Source: Fistularia commersonii
Lineage: Eukaryota; Chordata; Actinopteri; Syngnathiformes; Fistulariidae
DNA: 64,000 nt
Assembly (NCBI GenBank): GCA_037954325.1
Contig: JBBMNZ010000027.1
Span: 3,947,501 to 4,011,500 of the forward strand
Reading direction: 5' to 3'
Of this stretch, positions 11,101 to 21,767 are shown one piece after another; within the stretch, counting starts at the first letter, position 1, and every line of letters begins with the position of its first letter. Below the pieces are notes generated by a model, which was not told the DNA's origin, did not search any database, and was given only the letters and a program-made list of their open reading frames with translations. The position numbers and the translations under genes are program-made.

Positions 11101-14029
11101 ATGGAATGAAAAGGTTCCCACCAGCGAGTGATGTAAAACTTTTTTTTATCTTGATAAATTAGATGCTTCTCTTGTTTGCCTGTGGCTACAAATCTGTAAT
11201 TCCCTGGCTGTCCAGCTGTGGGCTCCCCCAGTCATTTAGGATTCATTGATATGGAGCTCCTGGGTTTTCCTGACAAGCTGGGAGCAAATTAATAGACACT
11301 ATTAAATCCCAGGCAAACACAAAGCAGCTAATTGTGTTTTAAATTATTTTTCCAGACACCTGACCAAATGTAATGCACTGGGATGTTCTTAAACTAATGA
11401 GTGTAATATTCAGCCAATTGGGTGCAGTAGTCAAAAAAGCTGTCATTACTCCCAACAATATGGGTTTTTACAGTGGGCAAAACATGATGTGAGAGCATAA
11501 AAGAAGTGGTCAGAATGGAACAACAAATCTAGGAACGTGTGAGATTTTCACCTGTTATAATCAAGCATTTGTGGATATGTGCATCTTCCATATGTCAATA
11601 GGCAGTCCTAGATAATTGAGACTCCATGATGAAACAAAAGTGGGTTATAACGATATTACTGCTCTAGTGCTTTATGAATCTGGGCTGTTTTATCGACCTG
11701 TGTTTTTCCTTCATTCAATTTTCAGAGACAAGCCGGGGCAGCATACGTGCATCGAGTGCAACACGGAAGTCGACGATTTCTTCTCTCATTTTCCCATAAC
11801 TTCAAATTGTGGTGCTTGCAAGTACCGGTCAAGTTGTAAAATATCAATTGGAAATCACATGATAAGGTAAGAATACACCAGACTTGAGGAGTTGTATCTA
11901 ATCCACGGATTCGAGCACAGCATTTGATTTAAGATTTCTTCCGGTTTGCAGATTTCACAGTACCGTCAACAAAAACCGATTCTCCAAGCTGGATAAGAAG
12001 AGGCGTGCGTCTGCGCTAAAGTAAGCTTCATGGACGACAAGAGGGGTTTCATAAATAGATGATTTTCTCTCCTTGTTGTACATTAAATGATCAATCTGTT
12101 GTTTGTCTGCAGGTTAACTCTGGTCTGTCTAAACTGTGACCTCCTCGTGGACGCATCGGGCGCTGACCTCATGACCAAACACCTCACCGATCGACCGAAT
12201 CACGTATGCAAAGTCATTCAGGAGAAAGGTATGAGCTTTTCTTTTGTTCTACCAACAGAGTTTTTCTGCCATACAGTTTGCTCTGACAATTTTCATGAAA
12301 AGGTTCTCTTGTTTCTAACTCACCAGATACTAAAGCCAAAGATCCAGTGTAAGTAGAAGAGACTACCATCTGCATTTCATCCGGATATCTTTTTCTGTCT
12401 TTGTCGAATGTTTGTGTTGAAGCTCGAAAAGCATTTAATTGTCCGAGGTGTACTCCAGTGAGATTTGGACTGCACACAAGCAAATTAAAACAGAGCACGC
12501 TTCCTGCCAACCTTCTTTTTTTTCTTCTTGCAATGAAACACACCACAATTGGATCTAAAAAAATTCCATTATCCTTAAAGAAAGTAGGATCAATTATTAG
12601 AATGAGGTATGTTTAGATTGAATCATGCACGTTTTTTATATTCAGAAAACTGATGAGAATCAGTGTAATATGTCGATGAATGTGTCTACAAATGAGCTGT
12701 TAGTTCATGTGGCACCATCGTCGGCTTTCGTCTTGTCCTACAGGGAGTTTCTTTAATGGTGACGATCTCTTCCACGTTGGCTAGTTGTGCTGTGGTTGTT
12801 TCAGAGCCCGTCGCCATGGTGCTTTGATTTCCCCGGAGTTTACTGAACTACCGAGACTTCAAAGATGTCGTTTTAGAAGTAATTGAAAACAGGAAGCTGA
12901 CTTAAATGTGTAGAAGTGGAATGGCTGGTAGAAGTTCCTCAGGCTGCATAAACTGATTGATTAGTATGGCCATCCATCCATCCATCTTCCCCCGCTTATC
13001 CAGAGTCGGGTCGCAAAGCAACAGCGGGTGCAGTGAGGCCCAGACCTCCCTCTCCCCCACCACATGGCACAGCTCCTCTGGGGGGACCCCAAGGCGTTCC
13101 CAGGCCAGCCCGGAGACATAGACTCTCCAGCTCCAGCGTGTCCTGGGTCTTCCCCGCAGTCTCCTCCCTGGTGGACATGCCTGGAATACCTCCCCTAGGA
13201 GGTGTCCAAGAGCCATCCTGACCAGATGCTCAAGCCACTTCATCTGACTCTAGTCTATGCGGAGGAGCAGCGGCTCTACTCAGAGGTCCTCCTGGATGAC
13301 CGAACTTCTCACCCTATCTCTAAGGGAGAGTCTGGCCACCCCACAGAGAAAAGTCATGTCGGCTGCTTATATCTGCAATCTCGGTCTTTCGGTCACTACC
13401 CGCAGCTCGTGGCCATAGGTGAGAGTAGGAATGATTGACCGGTATGGGGCAGGACCTCTTCCCTCAGGTGAGCCTAGGGGAAGAGGGACCCATGTTCTGT
13501 GCCCAGCCAAGAACTATGGGTGAAGGCGCTCGCCTTTGAGCCCTGTCCTCGGACGTGGCTCCAGCGGGGGCCCCGGTGACCCATGTCTGGGCAAGGGAAG
13601 ACTGGATCCAAATTTTTTCTTATTCATGAGGGTATTCTGGTATGGCCATTTACAAATATTAAAGCTTGTCTTTTCTTCAGACAAGCTGGTTGTATGTTTA
13701 AAACATGATTTTTTTTTTTTTTTCCTTCTTGCAGACGCCTCATCTCAAGACCACCAGACAAAGTCCAGTGCATCTCTACATCAGCACCGATAACAGGACC
13801 AAAGGAAACAGACTCAAGGTTAGAGGACCCTGTCCCAACAGAAACTTCTGTTGCTGTCAACCAACCAGAACCCACACAAATGTCACGCGATGTTGCGGAG
13901 GATGCAGGTGATCAAGAGAAGTATGTCCTTGAAGGTTCTTCTTCTGCAGGAGAGCAGCAGTCCACTCTGACTCCCCTCAGCTCCCCATCTTCCCGCACAC
14001 CTGAGAGAGGTGTAAAGAAGTCAGAGTGA
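5140..14029 (+). CDS. znf280d: Zinc finger protein 280D-like (SUHW family), 17 coding exons
   Basis: Coding exons: 5140-5257, 5363-5553, 5678-5777, 5887-6105, 6192-6266, 6966-7072, 7762-7946, 9560-9717, 9797-9897, 9989-10135, 10475-10609, 10703-10926, 11726-11866, 11952-12020, 12113-12228, 12327-12348 and 13735-14029 (TGA 14027-14029). They sum to 2403 nt, 800 aa, with matching phase at every junction. The start was chosen at MSELFMECVEEELEPWQ, which aligns with human ZNF280D; the human protein has about 13 further N-terminal residues I could not find. Residues 28-39 (DDDDEPIFVGVL) form an acidic SUMO-interaction-like motif. C2H2 fingers follow at about 251-270, 316-338, 353-375, 386-407, 415-437, 443-465 and 469-494. 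Two Cys-rich C-terminal units (TCIECN about 595, LVCLNCD about 660) lie before a Ser/Pro/Glu-rich tail. The family is thought to act as nuclear DNA-binding factors; target genes cannot be read here. The C-terminus is much shorter than human, which has several hundred residues after the last finger. Orthology rests on sequence likeness plus the neighbour mns1. Confidence 0.92.
6267..6965 (+). other. znf280d: znf280d intron 5
   Basis: A 699-bp AT-rich intron. A donor alternative to GTAGGT at 6267 exists 4 bases downstream (GTATTT at 6271), but only the first keeps the frame into GQAKG-type sequence of the next exon. No other feature seen. Confidence 0.7.
7073..7761 (+). other. znf280d: znf280d intron 6
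   Basis: 689 bp, AT-rich, with a G-run near 7475. Nothing else recognised. Confidence 0.7.
7947..9559 (+). other. znf280d: znf280d intron 7, largest intron between coding exons
   Basis: 1.6 kb without recognisable coding, RNA or transposon sequence. The open frame starting at 9402 is intron sequence read through into the next exon. Confidence 0.7.
10927..11725 (+). other. znf280d: znf280d intron 12 with a candidate conserved noncoding stretch
   Basis: The 11210-11420 part is unusually complex for an intron: less low-complexity DNA and several homeodomain-like TTAAT/CTAATTG cores. The rest is AT-rich. No exon is supported. Conservation can only be tested by alignment. Confidence 0.3.
12960..13620 (-). 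mobile_element. LINE fragment (C-terminal ORF end and 3' UTR), antisense, in znf280d intron 16
   Basis: The minus strand of 12980-13243 encodes LVRMALGHLLGEVFQACPPG, then RGRPRTRW and LAWERLGVPPEEL, the C-terminal end of a common teleost LINE ORF2. Adjacent plus-strand text at 13245-13440 (GGAGCAGCGGCTCTACTCAG, then CTCACCCTATCTCTAAGGGA) is the usual antisense of the same element. CCAT repeats at 12969-12984 mark the 3' side. Frames are broken. It lies inside the intron between the 22-bp exon and the last exon and does not disturb either splice site. Confidence 0.8.
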
Positions 14030-15310
14030 ATCTCCTTAGTCCTGGATGTCTAACAGGAGTTGATTTTCCTCAGTCAGGAGAAATCAGAGCAGCAACTGTA
14101 AACCGTAAACACTTTATGTTCCCGAGATGTTTTGCATTTCCCCCCATCTTCTGTTATCAGAGCAGTGTTTCCTTGCTCGCCCACCTTGATGTGTTGGCTC
14201 GAATGCTTCTCACAGTTAGTGAAAGACAAAAACCTTTATCAGTGACTTGAGTGTAAATCACTCTCAATAGATATTCGGACAAAAAAAATCTCCCACCTGG
14301 TGGCAAAGAATGTAGATATTTAGTGACAGTAGTGGTGTTTAAGTGCTGAAGTTCCTTTAAAATGTGTTCGGTATTAAATACCGAAAATTTTATCTTTGTT
14401 TTTATTTGGTCTTCACTTGTGGTACATTACTCTCCAAACTTAAGGTGACATCATTAGCAATTGAGTCCTTATCTCCATATTCTGCCATTGTATTGGTACC
14501 TTTTTATTATTTAAAAGTGTTGCATTACGATCAGTTCATTAAGAGCAAAAATATTTAACCCCCAAGAGTTTGTAATTTTGGCTTAAAATTTTGGCCCGTA
14601 TTTACAATAATATGTAACCTGTATGGGCTTGAACATCCAACAGCAATGTCAGTATCTCCACACATGACTTACCTCGAGCCCTTTGCAAACAGTTTGTACA
14701 AATCATGTCAAGACAGACTTCAAGATCCAATCGATGCCTGATGCTTTCTGTAAATTGTGCATCCTGGGTGAAATTGGGCAGGGTTTCGTGCTGCATGAGA
14801 AATCTTCCCAGCTAGTGGAGGCAAGCAAGCCAGACAAAACATTTTTGTTTTTTGAGATGGGTGGTAAAATCATGGCTCGCTAAATTTTTCACACTTGGTG
14901 TTTTCCCAAATATGGTTTTATTTTTCTAATACGTTTTCTTCATCTTAACATCACTTCATACCCATATTTTTAAAAGGGTTTCACTTGTATATACAGTATC
15001 TGTAGAGCAAGTCTTACAAACTATCCGTGCCGACGATGATCTAAAACCACCTGTTTTGAAAACATTCCTTGAAATGAATATATACTGTGTTCCTCCTCAG
15101 AACTTTATAAAACATATTGAGTTATGGTCAGTGTCCTCTGTTTGTTATACAAATAAATCTTTTCATACATGCATTCTGTGTCTGGCTATTTTTAAAGGTT
15201 TTTTTTCTCTCTGTGGGACTTGTGAGGCCGATACAAATTTCAGATTGCTCACATTTTTAAGCACTGCGACATCCTTGAGTTACCAACTACTGTTCTTCAT
15301 GCCAGTATTA
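14030..15310 (+). other. znf280d: znf280d 3' UTR and downstream sequence
   Basis: AT-rich sequence with no coding potential. The first clear polyadenylation signal is AATAAA at 15152-15157, followed by a T/G-rich stretch, which would give a 3' UTR of about 1.1 kb. Confidence 0.55.
15152..15157 (+). promoter_or_regulatory. znf280d: Polyadenylation signal AATAAA, likely for znf280d
   Basis: Canonical hexamer about 1.12 kb after the stop codon. The downstream region (CATTCTGTGTCTGGCTATTT) is T/G-rich, as expected for a cleavage site. Confidence 0.5.
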
Positions 15311-16650
15311 CACAACCAAATTCCAATGAAGTTAGGATGTTGTGTAAAACAACAACAGAATACAATGATTTGCAAATCATTTTCATCCAATATACAGTTG
15401 AATACACCACAAAGACAAGTTATTTAATGTTCAAACTGATAAGCTTGAATGTTTTTTGCAATTATTCACTCATTTTGAATTTGATGCCTGCAACACATTC
15501 CAAAAAAATCTAGCTGGGACAGGGACATTTTTACCTCTGTTACACTACCTTTCAAAAACACTCAATAAACATTTTGGAACTGAGGACACTAATTATTTAA
15601 GCTTTGTTAAGTGGATTTTTTTTTTCCATTGTCGCTTTATGTACAACTTCAGTTGCTCAATAGTCTCTGTTGTCATATTTTGCGCTTCATAATGCGCCAC
15701 ACATTTTCAGCAGGAGACAAGTCTGGACTGCAACCAGGCCTATCTAGTCCCTGCATTCTTACTACAAGGCCCCGCTGTTGTATTGCGTGCAGAATGCAGC
15801 TTGGTGTTGTCTTGCTCAAATAAGCAGCGATCTTCCTGAAAAAGACACTGCTTGGATGGCATCATATGTTCTTCCAAAACCCGTAGGTATCATTAATGGC
15901 GCCTTCACTGAGGTACATGTTCCCCATGCCATCACGGATGCTGGCTTTTTAACTCTGCGCCGAACACAGTCCGGATGGTCCTTTTCCTCTTTGGCCCAGA
16001 GGACATTAAGTCGATGATTCCAAAAACAATTTGAAATGTAGATTCATCAAACCACAGCCCACTTTTCCACTTTGCATCAGCCTATTTCAGATGAGCGAGG
16101 GCCCAAGGAAGCCAGTGGCGTGTCTGGGTGGTGTTCATGTGTGACTTTCGCTTTGCATGGTACAGTTTTAACTTGCATTTGTAGATGCTGTGACAAACTA
16201 TATTAACGGACATTGGTTTTCTGAAGTATTCCTGAGCCAACGTGGCAGTATCCATTGCACAAAGATGGTGGTTTTTACTGCAGAACTATCTGAAGGATCA
16301 AACGTCAAGGATATTCAATAGTGGTTTTCAGCCTTGCCGCTTGCGCAGAGATTTCTCCAGATTCTCTGACTCTTTTGACGATATTATGCATCGTAGATGA
16401 TGAAATCCCCAAATTCCTTGCAATTGCACATTGAAAAATGGTGTCCTTAAACTGTTGGACTGCATGCAGCTGTTCCCAAAATGGTGAACCTCGCCCCATC
16501 CTTACTTGTGAACAACAGTGTTTGAACATTAAATATATTATCTTTGGAGTGTTTTCAGCTGAATATAGGCTTAAAGTGATTTGCAAATCATTATATTTTG
16601 TTTTTATTTACATTTTACACAATAATTCACTGGAATTGGAGTTATTGTGT
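15310..16650 (-). mobile_element. Degenerate Tc1/mariner-like DNA transposon, transposase on minus strand
   Basis: Ends are inverted repeats. The left end reads TTCCAATGAAGTTAGGATGT, then TGTGTAAAAC and ATGATTTGCAAATCATT. The right end carries GATTTGCAAATCATTATATT and then TTACATTTTACACAATAA and CACTGGAATTGG. The minus strand of 16310-16500 encodes an N-terminal helix-turn-helix of Tc1-like transposases: MGRGSPFW, VQQFKDTI, then IARNLGISSSTMHNIVKRV and RESGEISA. Further transposase text in broken frames follows toward 15700, for instance HKCKLKLYHA-like sequence near 16140-16190. Frameshifts and stops make it inactive. It sits between znf280d and mns1. Confidence 0.85.
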
Positions 16651-17400
16651 TGTTATTATTACACTTTTACTGTTTGTTATTGTTGCTATTACATTACATC
16701 TGTTTGTCATTGCTTCTCATAAACTACACTGTGAACAAGGCCAAATAAAAATCAGATTGCAGAAAAAAAAATGTTGTGTATCTTTCTTAAAATAAACAAA
16801 AGCACAGATCAAATAAAAGAATCAGAATCAAGTTTTATGGCCAAGTAGTTCTAAACTTTAAAGAATCATGCACGGCCTTTTTTTAGTTATCAATAAACAT
16901 AAATAAGGTTAGAAAAAAAAAATTCCAACAACCTGGACTGAATATGATGGGATGGGAGGAATCGGTTACAATAAACTGTCCCTTCGGTCCAATATCTCAC
17001 TAGCTTCCTCTACTGGCCATAATAGATAAGTGCACCAATCTCAAAGTGCATCTGTATACCACTTTACAGTAGCGCTAATCTGTAAAGAAAAGTGCAGTAT
17101 ATATAAAGCATTGTTTAGAAATAAGTGGGAAAATATAAAACAGGCTTAAAGTTTCTTTAATTCATCCACTCTATATTAGTTTGATTCCGTTTCTGGTCTA
17201 CTGTAAAAGTAAAATGTTTTTAGGCAATTTACTGTTAAATCGAAAAAAACGTTTAATATACAATTAAATTATATTTGTAGTTTTAACTTTATAACTTTGT
17301 ATTTGGAAGTACACATATATGCTTCATCGTTTTAATACTAATCTGCACATAAAGTTTTGATTTTCCCGGAGATTACGTCATCACTCTTCTTCACTCCTAT
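16651..17400. other. Intergenic region upstream of mns1
   Basis: AT-rich, with no open frame of interest and no transposon recognised. Simple A/T tracts only. Confidence 0.6.
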
Positions 17401-17424
17401 TGGCTGATTCTACTGAGACGCTGG

Positions 17425-17438
17425 GTTTCCGTGGCAAC
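17425..17438 (+). promoter_or_regulatory. mns1: RFX-binding X-box in the mns1 promoter
   Basis: GTTTCCGTGGCAAC fits the X-box consensus (RYYNYY, short spacer, RRNRAC) with both half sites GTTTCC and GGCAAC intact. It lies 171 nt upstream of the mns1 ATG. An ATF/CRE-like TTACGTCA (17373-17380) and an inverted CCAAT box (ATTGG, 17399-17403) lie just upstream, which gives a compact ciliary-type promoter. X-boxes mark genes driven by RFX factors in ciliated cells. Confidence 0.8.
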
Positions 17439-17608
17439 GAAATTGTCACACAATCCACCTGCCTTGACAACACCTGTGACGGAGTTCATTTGTCATATTA
17501 CAGTCGTATCACGGCGCTCATTTTTCAGGAAAAAGTTTTTTAAATGTCTTTTTAACTGTCAACACTTGAGCAGTGGCTGATAAATTACAACGTGAATCGA
17601 CGGGAAAC

Positions 17609-20600
17609 ATGGTAAAACCGCCCTCGGATTAAATTAGCATGCCCACTGCTAGCAGACCAGCTAATGTTGTCCCCCCCTGCGTGACAGAACCGGCGCCGGG
17701 CCCTCGGGCTGCAGCAGCGGCTGGAATCTCAGCGCCGGGACCGAGAGCAGCGGAGGGAGCTGGAGGCCCGGCGGGTCCACGGAGAGCGGCAGCTGCTCGC
17801 CGGATTGAGAGAAGAAGAGAGCTCCGAGAGGAGGAGGGTCCTGCGACAGGTGCAGGAGGAGTTGAGGGAGAGGCAGATGGAGGACGCTCTGCGGGAGGTG
17901 CGTGTTCTTAGAGGGGGAGTAACGGGTGCAAAGATTCCCTCAAGCATGTTTTGTTTTAAATAAATTTCTCCGTACCCTCCTTGAGGAACTTGCGTGATCA
18001 AAATGTATGTTCTCACGATCTGCACAAGACATGTTTCAAGACCAAAATCAAAATCTTTTGCATTACAAATATTATGTTTCAATGTTCTCCTCGGCTGACG
18101 ATTCTTAAGACATATTCATTTAAATGTTTCTCTTTTCAAAAGATTACGTGGCAAATGCAATAGTTCTCTCACTATTTTAGTACATGCAAATGTGAAGATT
18201 GTTTGAATTTTTTCTTGGTGTATTCTTCAATTAATCACATAATTGTGTTTGACAAAGGGAACAGCTCACTGCTATGTATGTGCACGAAGAAAGATGGGCA
18301 CAAACTTCCACTGGTCATACTTCAGTTTTAATACAATCAAAGACATCTTACCTGGTGATGCCGTGTTCAGGAAAAGTAAAACAATCGATAATTAAATGAA
18401 TTAAACACCAGGTTAGAAGAGTAAAGTTGATTCTTAACTTCACCTGGTCTCACTATTACCTGGATTTGCAGGCAGAGACCGAAAGACTAAAGAGAGAAAA
18501 ACAAGTGGAACAGGAGGAGAGGATGGCAAAAGAACTGGCTCGCATTAACAATGAAAAGCAGAGAGACAAAAAGATCAAGCAGTATATTAAAGAGAACAGG
18601 TACACAGATAACATTTAACCAGAAGTGTGTATTTTAATTGTTGTGTAATTTCCTTAGCTTTCTCTGTTTTAAGCCATTTTTTTTAAATGTTTCATCAAAC
18701 CATTTTCAGCTTGGAGCTTCGAGAACTGGAGGCAAAGTTGAAGTCGGCATATCTGAACAAGGAACGTGCCGTGCAGATTGCCGAGCAGGAGGCCATGAGG
18801 TTTGAGACAATGGTGAGGTCCCTTGAAAGAATTACCCAACTCCAAGGGTTGTCTTATGGCATCTGCTCGTAAAACTTGCATGTTTTTCTGTAAATATATC
18901 TCTTAAATATAACCAGATGTTTTTCCTTGTAATTTATTGTGCAATAGTCACCAAAAGGCAGGGGCAAATAGTTTCAAACAGGAAAAAATATAAGAAACCC
19001 CTGAGAATTCTTATTTATGGTGGAAACTTTAAGCAAAGGTTTGATCAGCTTTCAAATTGGTCTTGTATAAGTGAAGAAAAATTCATTGTCTTATAGCTAT
19101 TTTATTGTAGAAAACCCTATGTTCTTGGGCAGATGACTTCCAAATCAGTTTCCAGTTTACATTAATCCAAAATTTGAAGATTACAGTCCAGATGAAATCG
19201 AGGACCCTCAAAGTGACTCACACTGCCTGCATTTATGTGTGTGTGTGTGCGTGTATGTATATATATATCAGTATTTATGAGACACGTCCTAATTGACTTC
19301 AGCGTGAGGAGACCGAGATTTACCGCAAGATGCAGACTGACAACGAGCGAGCAACTGCCGAGCAGCAGAAACAGGAGCAGAGACGTCAAGAGGAGGCAAT
19401 GCGCCATCAGAGAGCGCTGGAGCAGCAGCTCGAGGACCGAGAGCGCAGGAGGCAAGAGGCGTACGAAGAGTTCCTCAAGGAGAAGCTGCAAGTGGATGAG
19501 ATTGTCAGGAAGATTTATGAAGAGGATCAGATGTGAGACCCTATAAATCTTGTTCAAAACCAAGGTTCTCTGAAACAAGTAAAGAACTTGTTGCTTAAGA
19601 AAGTTTTTTTTGGAGTATTTATATTCTACATTCTTACATGGAATTATTCAGTAATGTACTATCTGACTTCGTGATAAGCATTGCATTCTGTTCCGTAACA
19701 AAAAGCATAGTGTATAGTTCAACAAATGCAAAAGTGTCGTTGAAGTTTGTACATGGATTAAAATAAATTTTGTTGTAACCCTTTTCTTGTAGGGAGAGAC
19801 AGCTGAAACTGGAGAAGATGCGAGCCACTCAGCGGTACATTGAGGAGTTCAAGAGACAGCAGGCTGAGTGGAGGCGTGTGGAGCAGGAAAAGGTCGAAGC
19901 TGAGAACAGACGCATCATGGACTTTGTGAGCAGTCGGCAGCAGATGGAGGAGACAAGAATGGCCAAGATCCAAGAGAGAGAAGCCACAAAGCAGCAACTT
20001 CATAAAATAGTTGAGACCACTTTTTTTCATCTGAAGCAGTCATCTGTGTGTCAGTTCATTATTTCCATCCAGGAAAAAAACAATCTCTGCTCTGTCCTCC
20101 TCTAGCTGTCAGAGAAAATGGAAAAGGCGCAGAAGCAGCGGGAAGAGATGGAGAGGGTTCGCGAGGAACTTTACTTTGAAGAACAAGAGGAGGCGAACAG
20201 GCAGAGAGAGATTGTAAGAATCACTGACTGAAGTAAAAAGTGAGCGATATGATTATATAACAGACGGGAATGAAAATGAGAAAAAATTTAGTTGTTAATG
20301 ATGAGTCATTCAAAGAGTCAATGCGCTTTTCAATGTTGTTAGACTCTTTGATCAGTATCCATTATCCATTTATACTAATATACAAAAATATATTTACAAT
20401 AATGTAAATCAGAAAAATGTGTCAAATTCTCACATTTTGAATAAGGGAGGGTTTTCTGAGGATTGTTGCTTGATAAATGACTAATTGTCAAGTAACTGAA
20501 TCAGATCTTACATGTCCGCTTCCCCAGTCTGGTGATGTCATCATGTCTGTTCGATACATACTATGGATTCAGATTTCACAAAAGCTCCCAAATTGTCCAC

Positions 20601-21767
20601 CTTGTGTTTTCTCTGAACAGGAGGAGATGGAGAACAAGATTCGACAAAGGCTGACGCTGCAGCGGACCTGCCAGGAGCAACTGGCTTTCAAAGAAATGCG
20701 AAGGCAGGCTGAGAAGGAGGAAGAGGAGGCGTTACGCAAAATGATGATGGAAAAGTTTGCAGAAGATGATCGGATAGAGCAGATGAACGCACAGAGGCGA
20801 CGCATGAAACAACTTGAACACAAACGGGAAGTGGAGAAATTGATGGAGGACAGAAGACGGCAGCGTGAGGCTGACATGGTACAAACTATCCTGTGTGCTT
20901 CACTTATGCATTAGTGGACATACATTTACCAGTAACTAGCACAGAGCATGTAGAATATTAGATTTTCAGAGCTACATGGGTACTTATAAAGTACTATATG
21001 ATGGTCATATTACATAATGCAAAGGTTGTTTACTTGAGACTTTCCTTTAAACAACCTCTAACAAGAAGGTTATCGTGCATTAATTCTAATCTTAAATTGG
21101 TCTGATAATAACTTAAAATGTCATTCTAATATTTGGCATAGTTTAATTGGTCTAGTTTTAATTCAGGAGTTGTTCAAATAAATCTAACATGTTCATAGAA
21201 CCTCACAGTTAAAACATAGCTCTGTCGTTAATATTTGATGTGTTAAAAACAAATCCAAATCTGGAAATTGAAACAAGTGAGTATGTCCTTTGTCAGGACC
21301 AATTGAGGTATGTTTTATTCAAGGAACCAACATGAAAAAAGGTTTGTGATGAAAACTTGCGCAGATGCCAATTCCTACCATTTTGATGTCTTGGTTTAAG
21401 GCGCTGGAGGCAATAGAAACCGTGAGGGAAAGGGAGAGAGAGGCGCTGCGGAGACAGATCATTGAAGAGGAGAGGCAACGACTTCTTAAACATCATGCTA
21501 CCAAGCTTCTGGGATACCTACCGAAGGTGTGAGAAAGTGCATGTGTCATTTTACACCTCATTATGTCTCTTGCCAATCAAACCGTTGAATGACCGTCACC
21601 GTGTCCTTTTCCAGGGTGTTCTTCGTGAAGATGACCTGGAACTATTCGATGAGGACTTCAGAAAAAACTTCAACACACGTCAGGCAGACATTTTCAGCGC
21701 CGACTGGGAGGATGATTTGTCTGTGCTGCCTGGCACCCCCAGCCATCCCACCTCCCCCAACAGCTGA
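17609..21767 (+). CDS. mns1: Meiosis-specific nuclear structural protein 1 (MNS1), axonemal coiled coil
   Basis: Coding exons: 17609-17611 (ATG only), 17688-17897, 18472-18599, 18710-18812, 19303-19532, 19793-20009, 20106-20213, 20621-20878, 21401-21526 and 21615-21767. They total 1536 nt, 511 aa (human 495), with all phases agreeing. Nearly the whole chain is highly charged Glu/Arg/Lys/Gln coiled coil of the trichohyalin/plectin-homology (TPH) type. Signature stretches matching mammalian MNS1: LNKERAVQIAEQEA (exon 4), DEIVRKIYEEDQ (end of exon 5), RRYIEEF-like RYIEEFKRQQAEW (exon 6), KFAEDDRIEQMNAQ and MKQLEHKREVEKL (exon 8), and LLGYLPKGVL across the last intron. MNS1 is an inner microtubule component of motile cilia and sperm flagella, needed for laterality and male fertility in mammals. 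The start exon is inferred: the frame of exon 2 has a stop just upstream (17682-17684), so translation must begin in an earlier exon. Confidence 0.92.
17898..18471 (+). other. mns1: mns1 intron 2
   Basis: 574 bp, AT-rich, GTGCGT donor and TTTGCAG acceptor. Nothing else seen. Confidence 0.8.
18813..19302 (+). other. mns1: mns1 intron 4, with short TG microsatellite
   Basis: A short (TG)n/(TA)n tract at about 19236-19269 lies close to the acceptor at 19301-19302. No other feature. Confidence 0.8.
20214..20620 (+). other. mns1: mns1 intron 7
   Basis: 407 bp, AT-rich, GTAAGA donor. No feature recognised. Confidence 0.8.
20879..21400 (+). other. mns1: mns1 intron 8
   Basis: 522 bp, AT-rich. Donor GTACAA is weak but the exon ends in frame at EADM. 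No feature recognised. Confidence 0.75.

Noticed and set aside
12902..13243. Novel minus-strand gene in znf280d intron 16
   Set aside because: It is the C-terminal end of a teleost LINE ORF.
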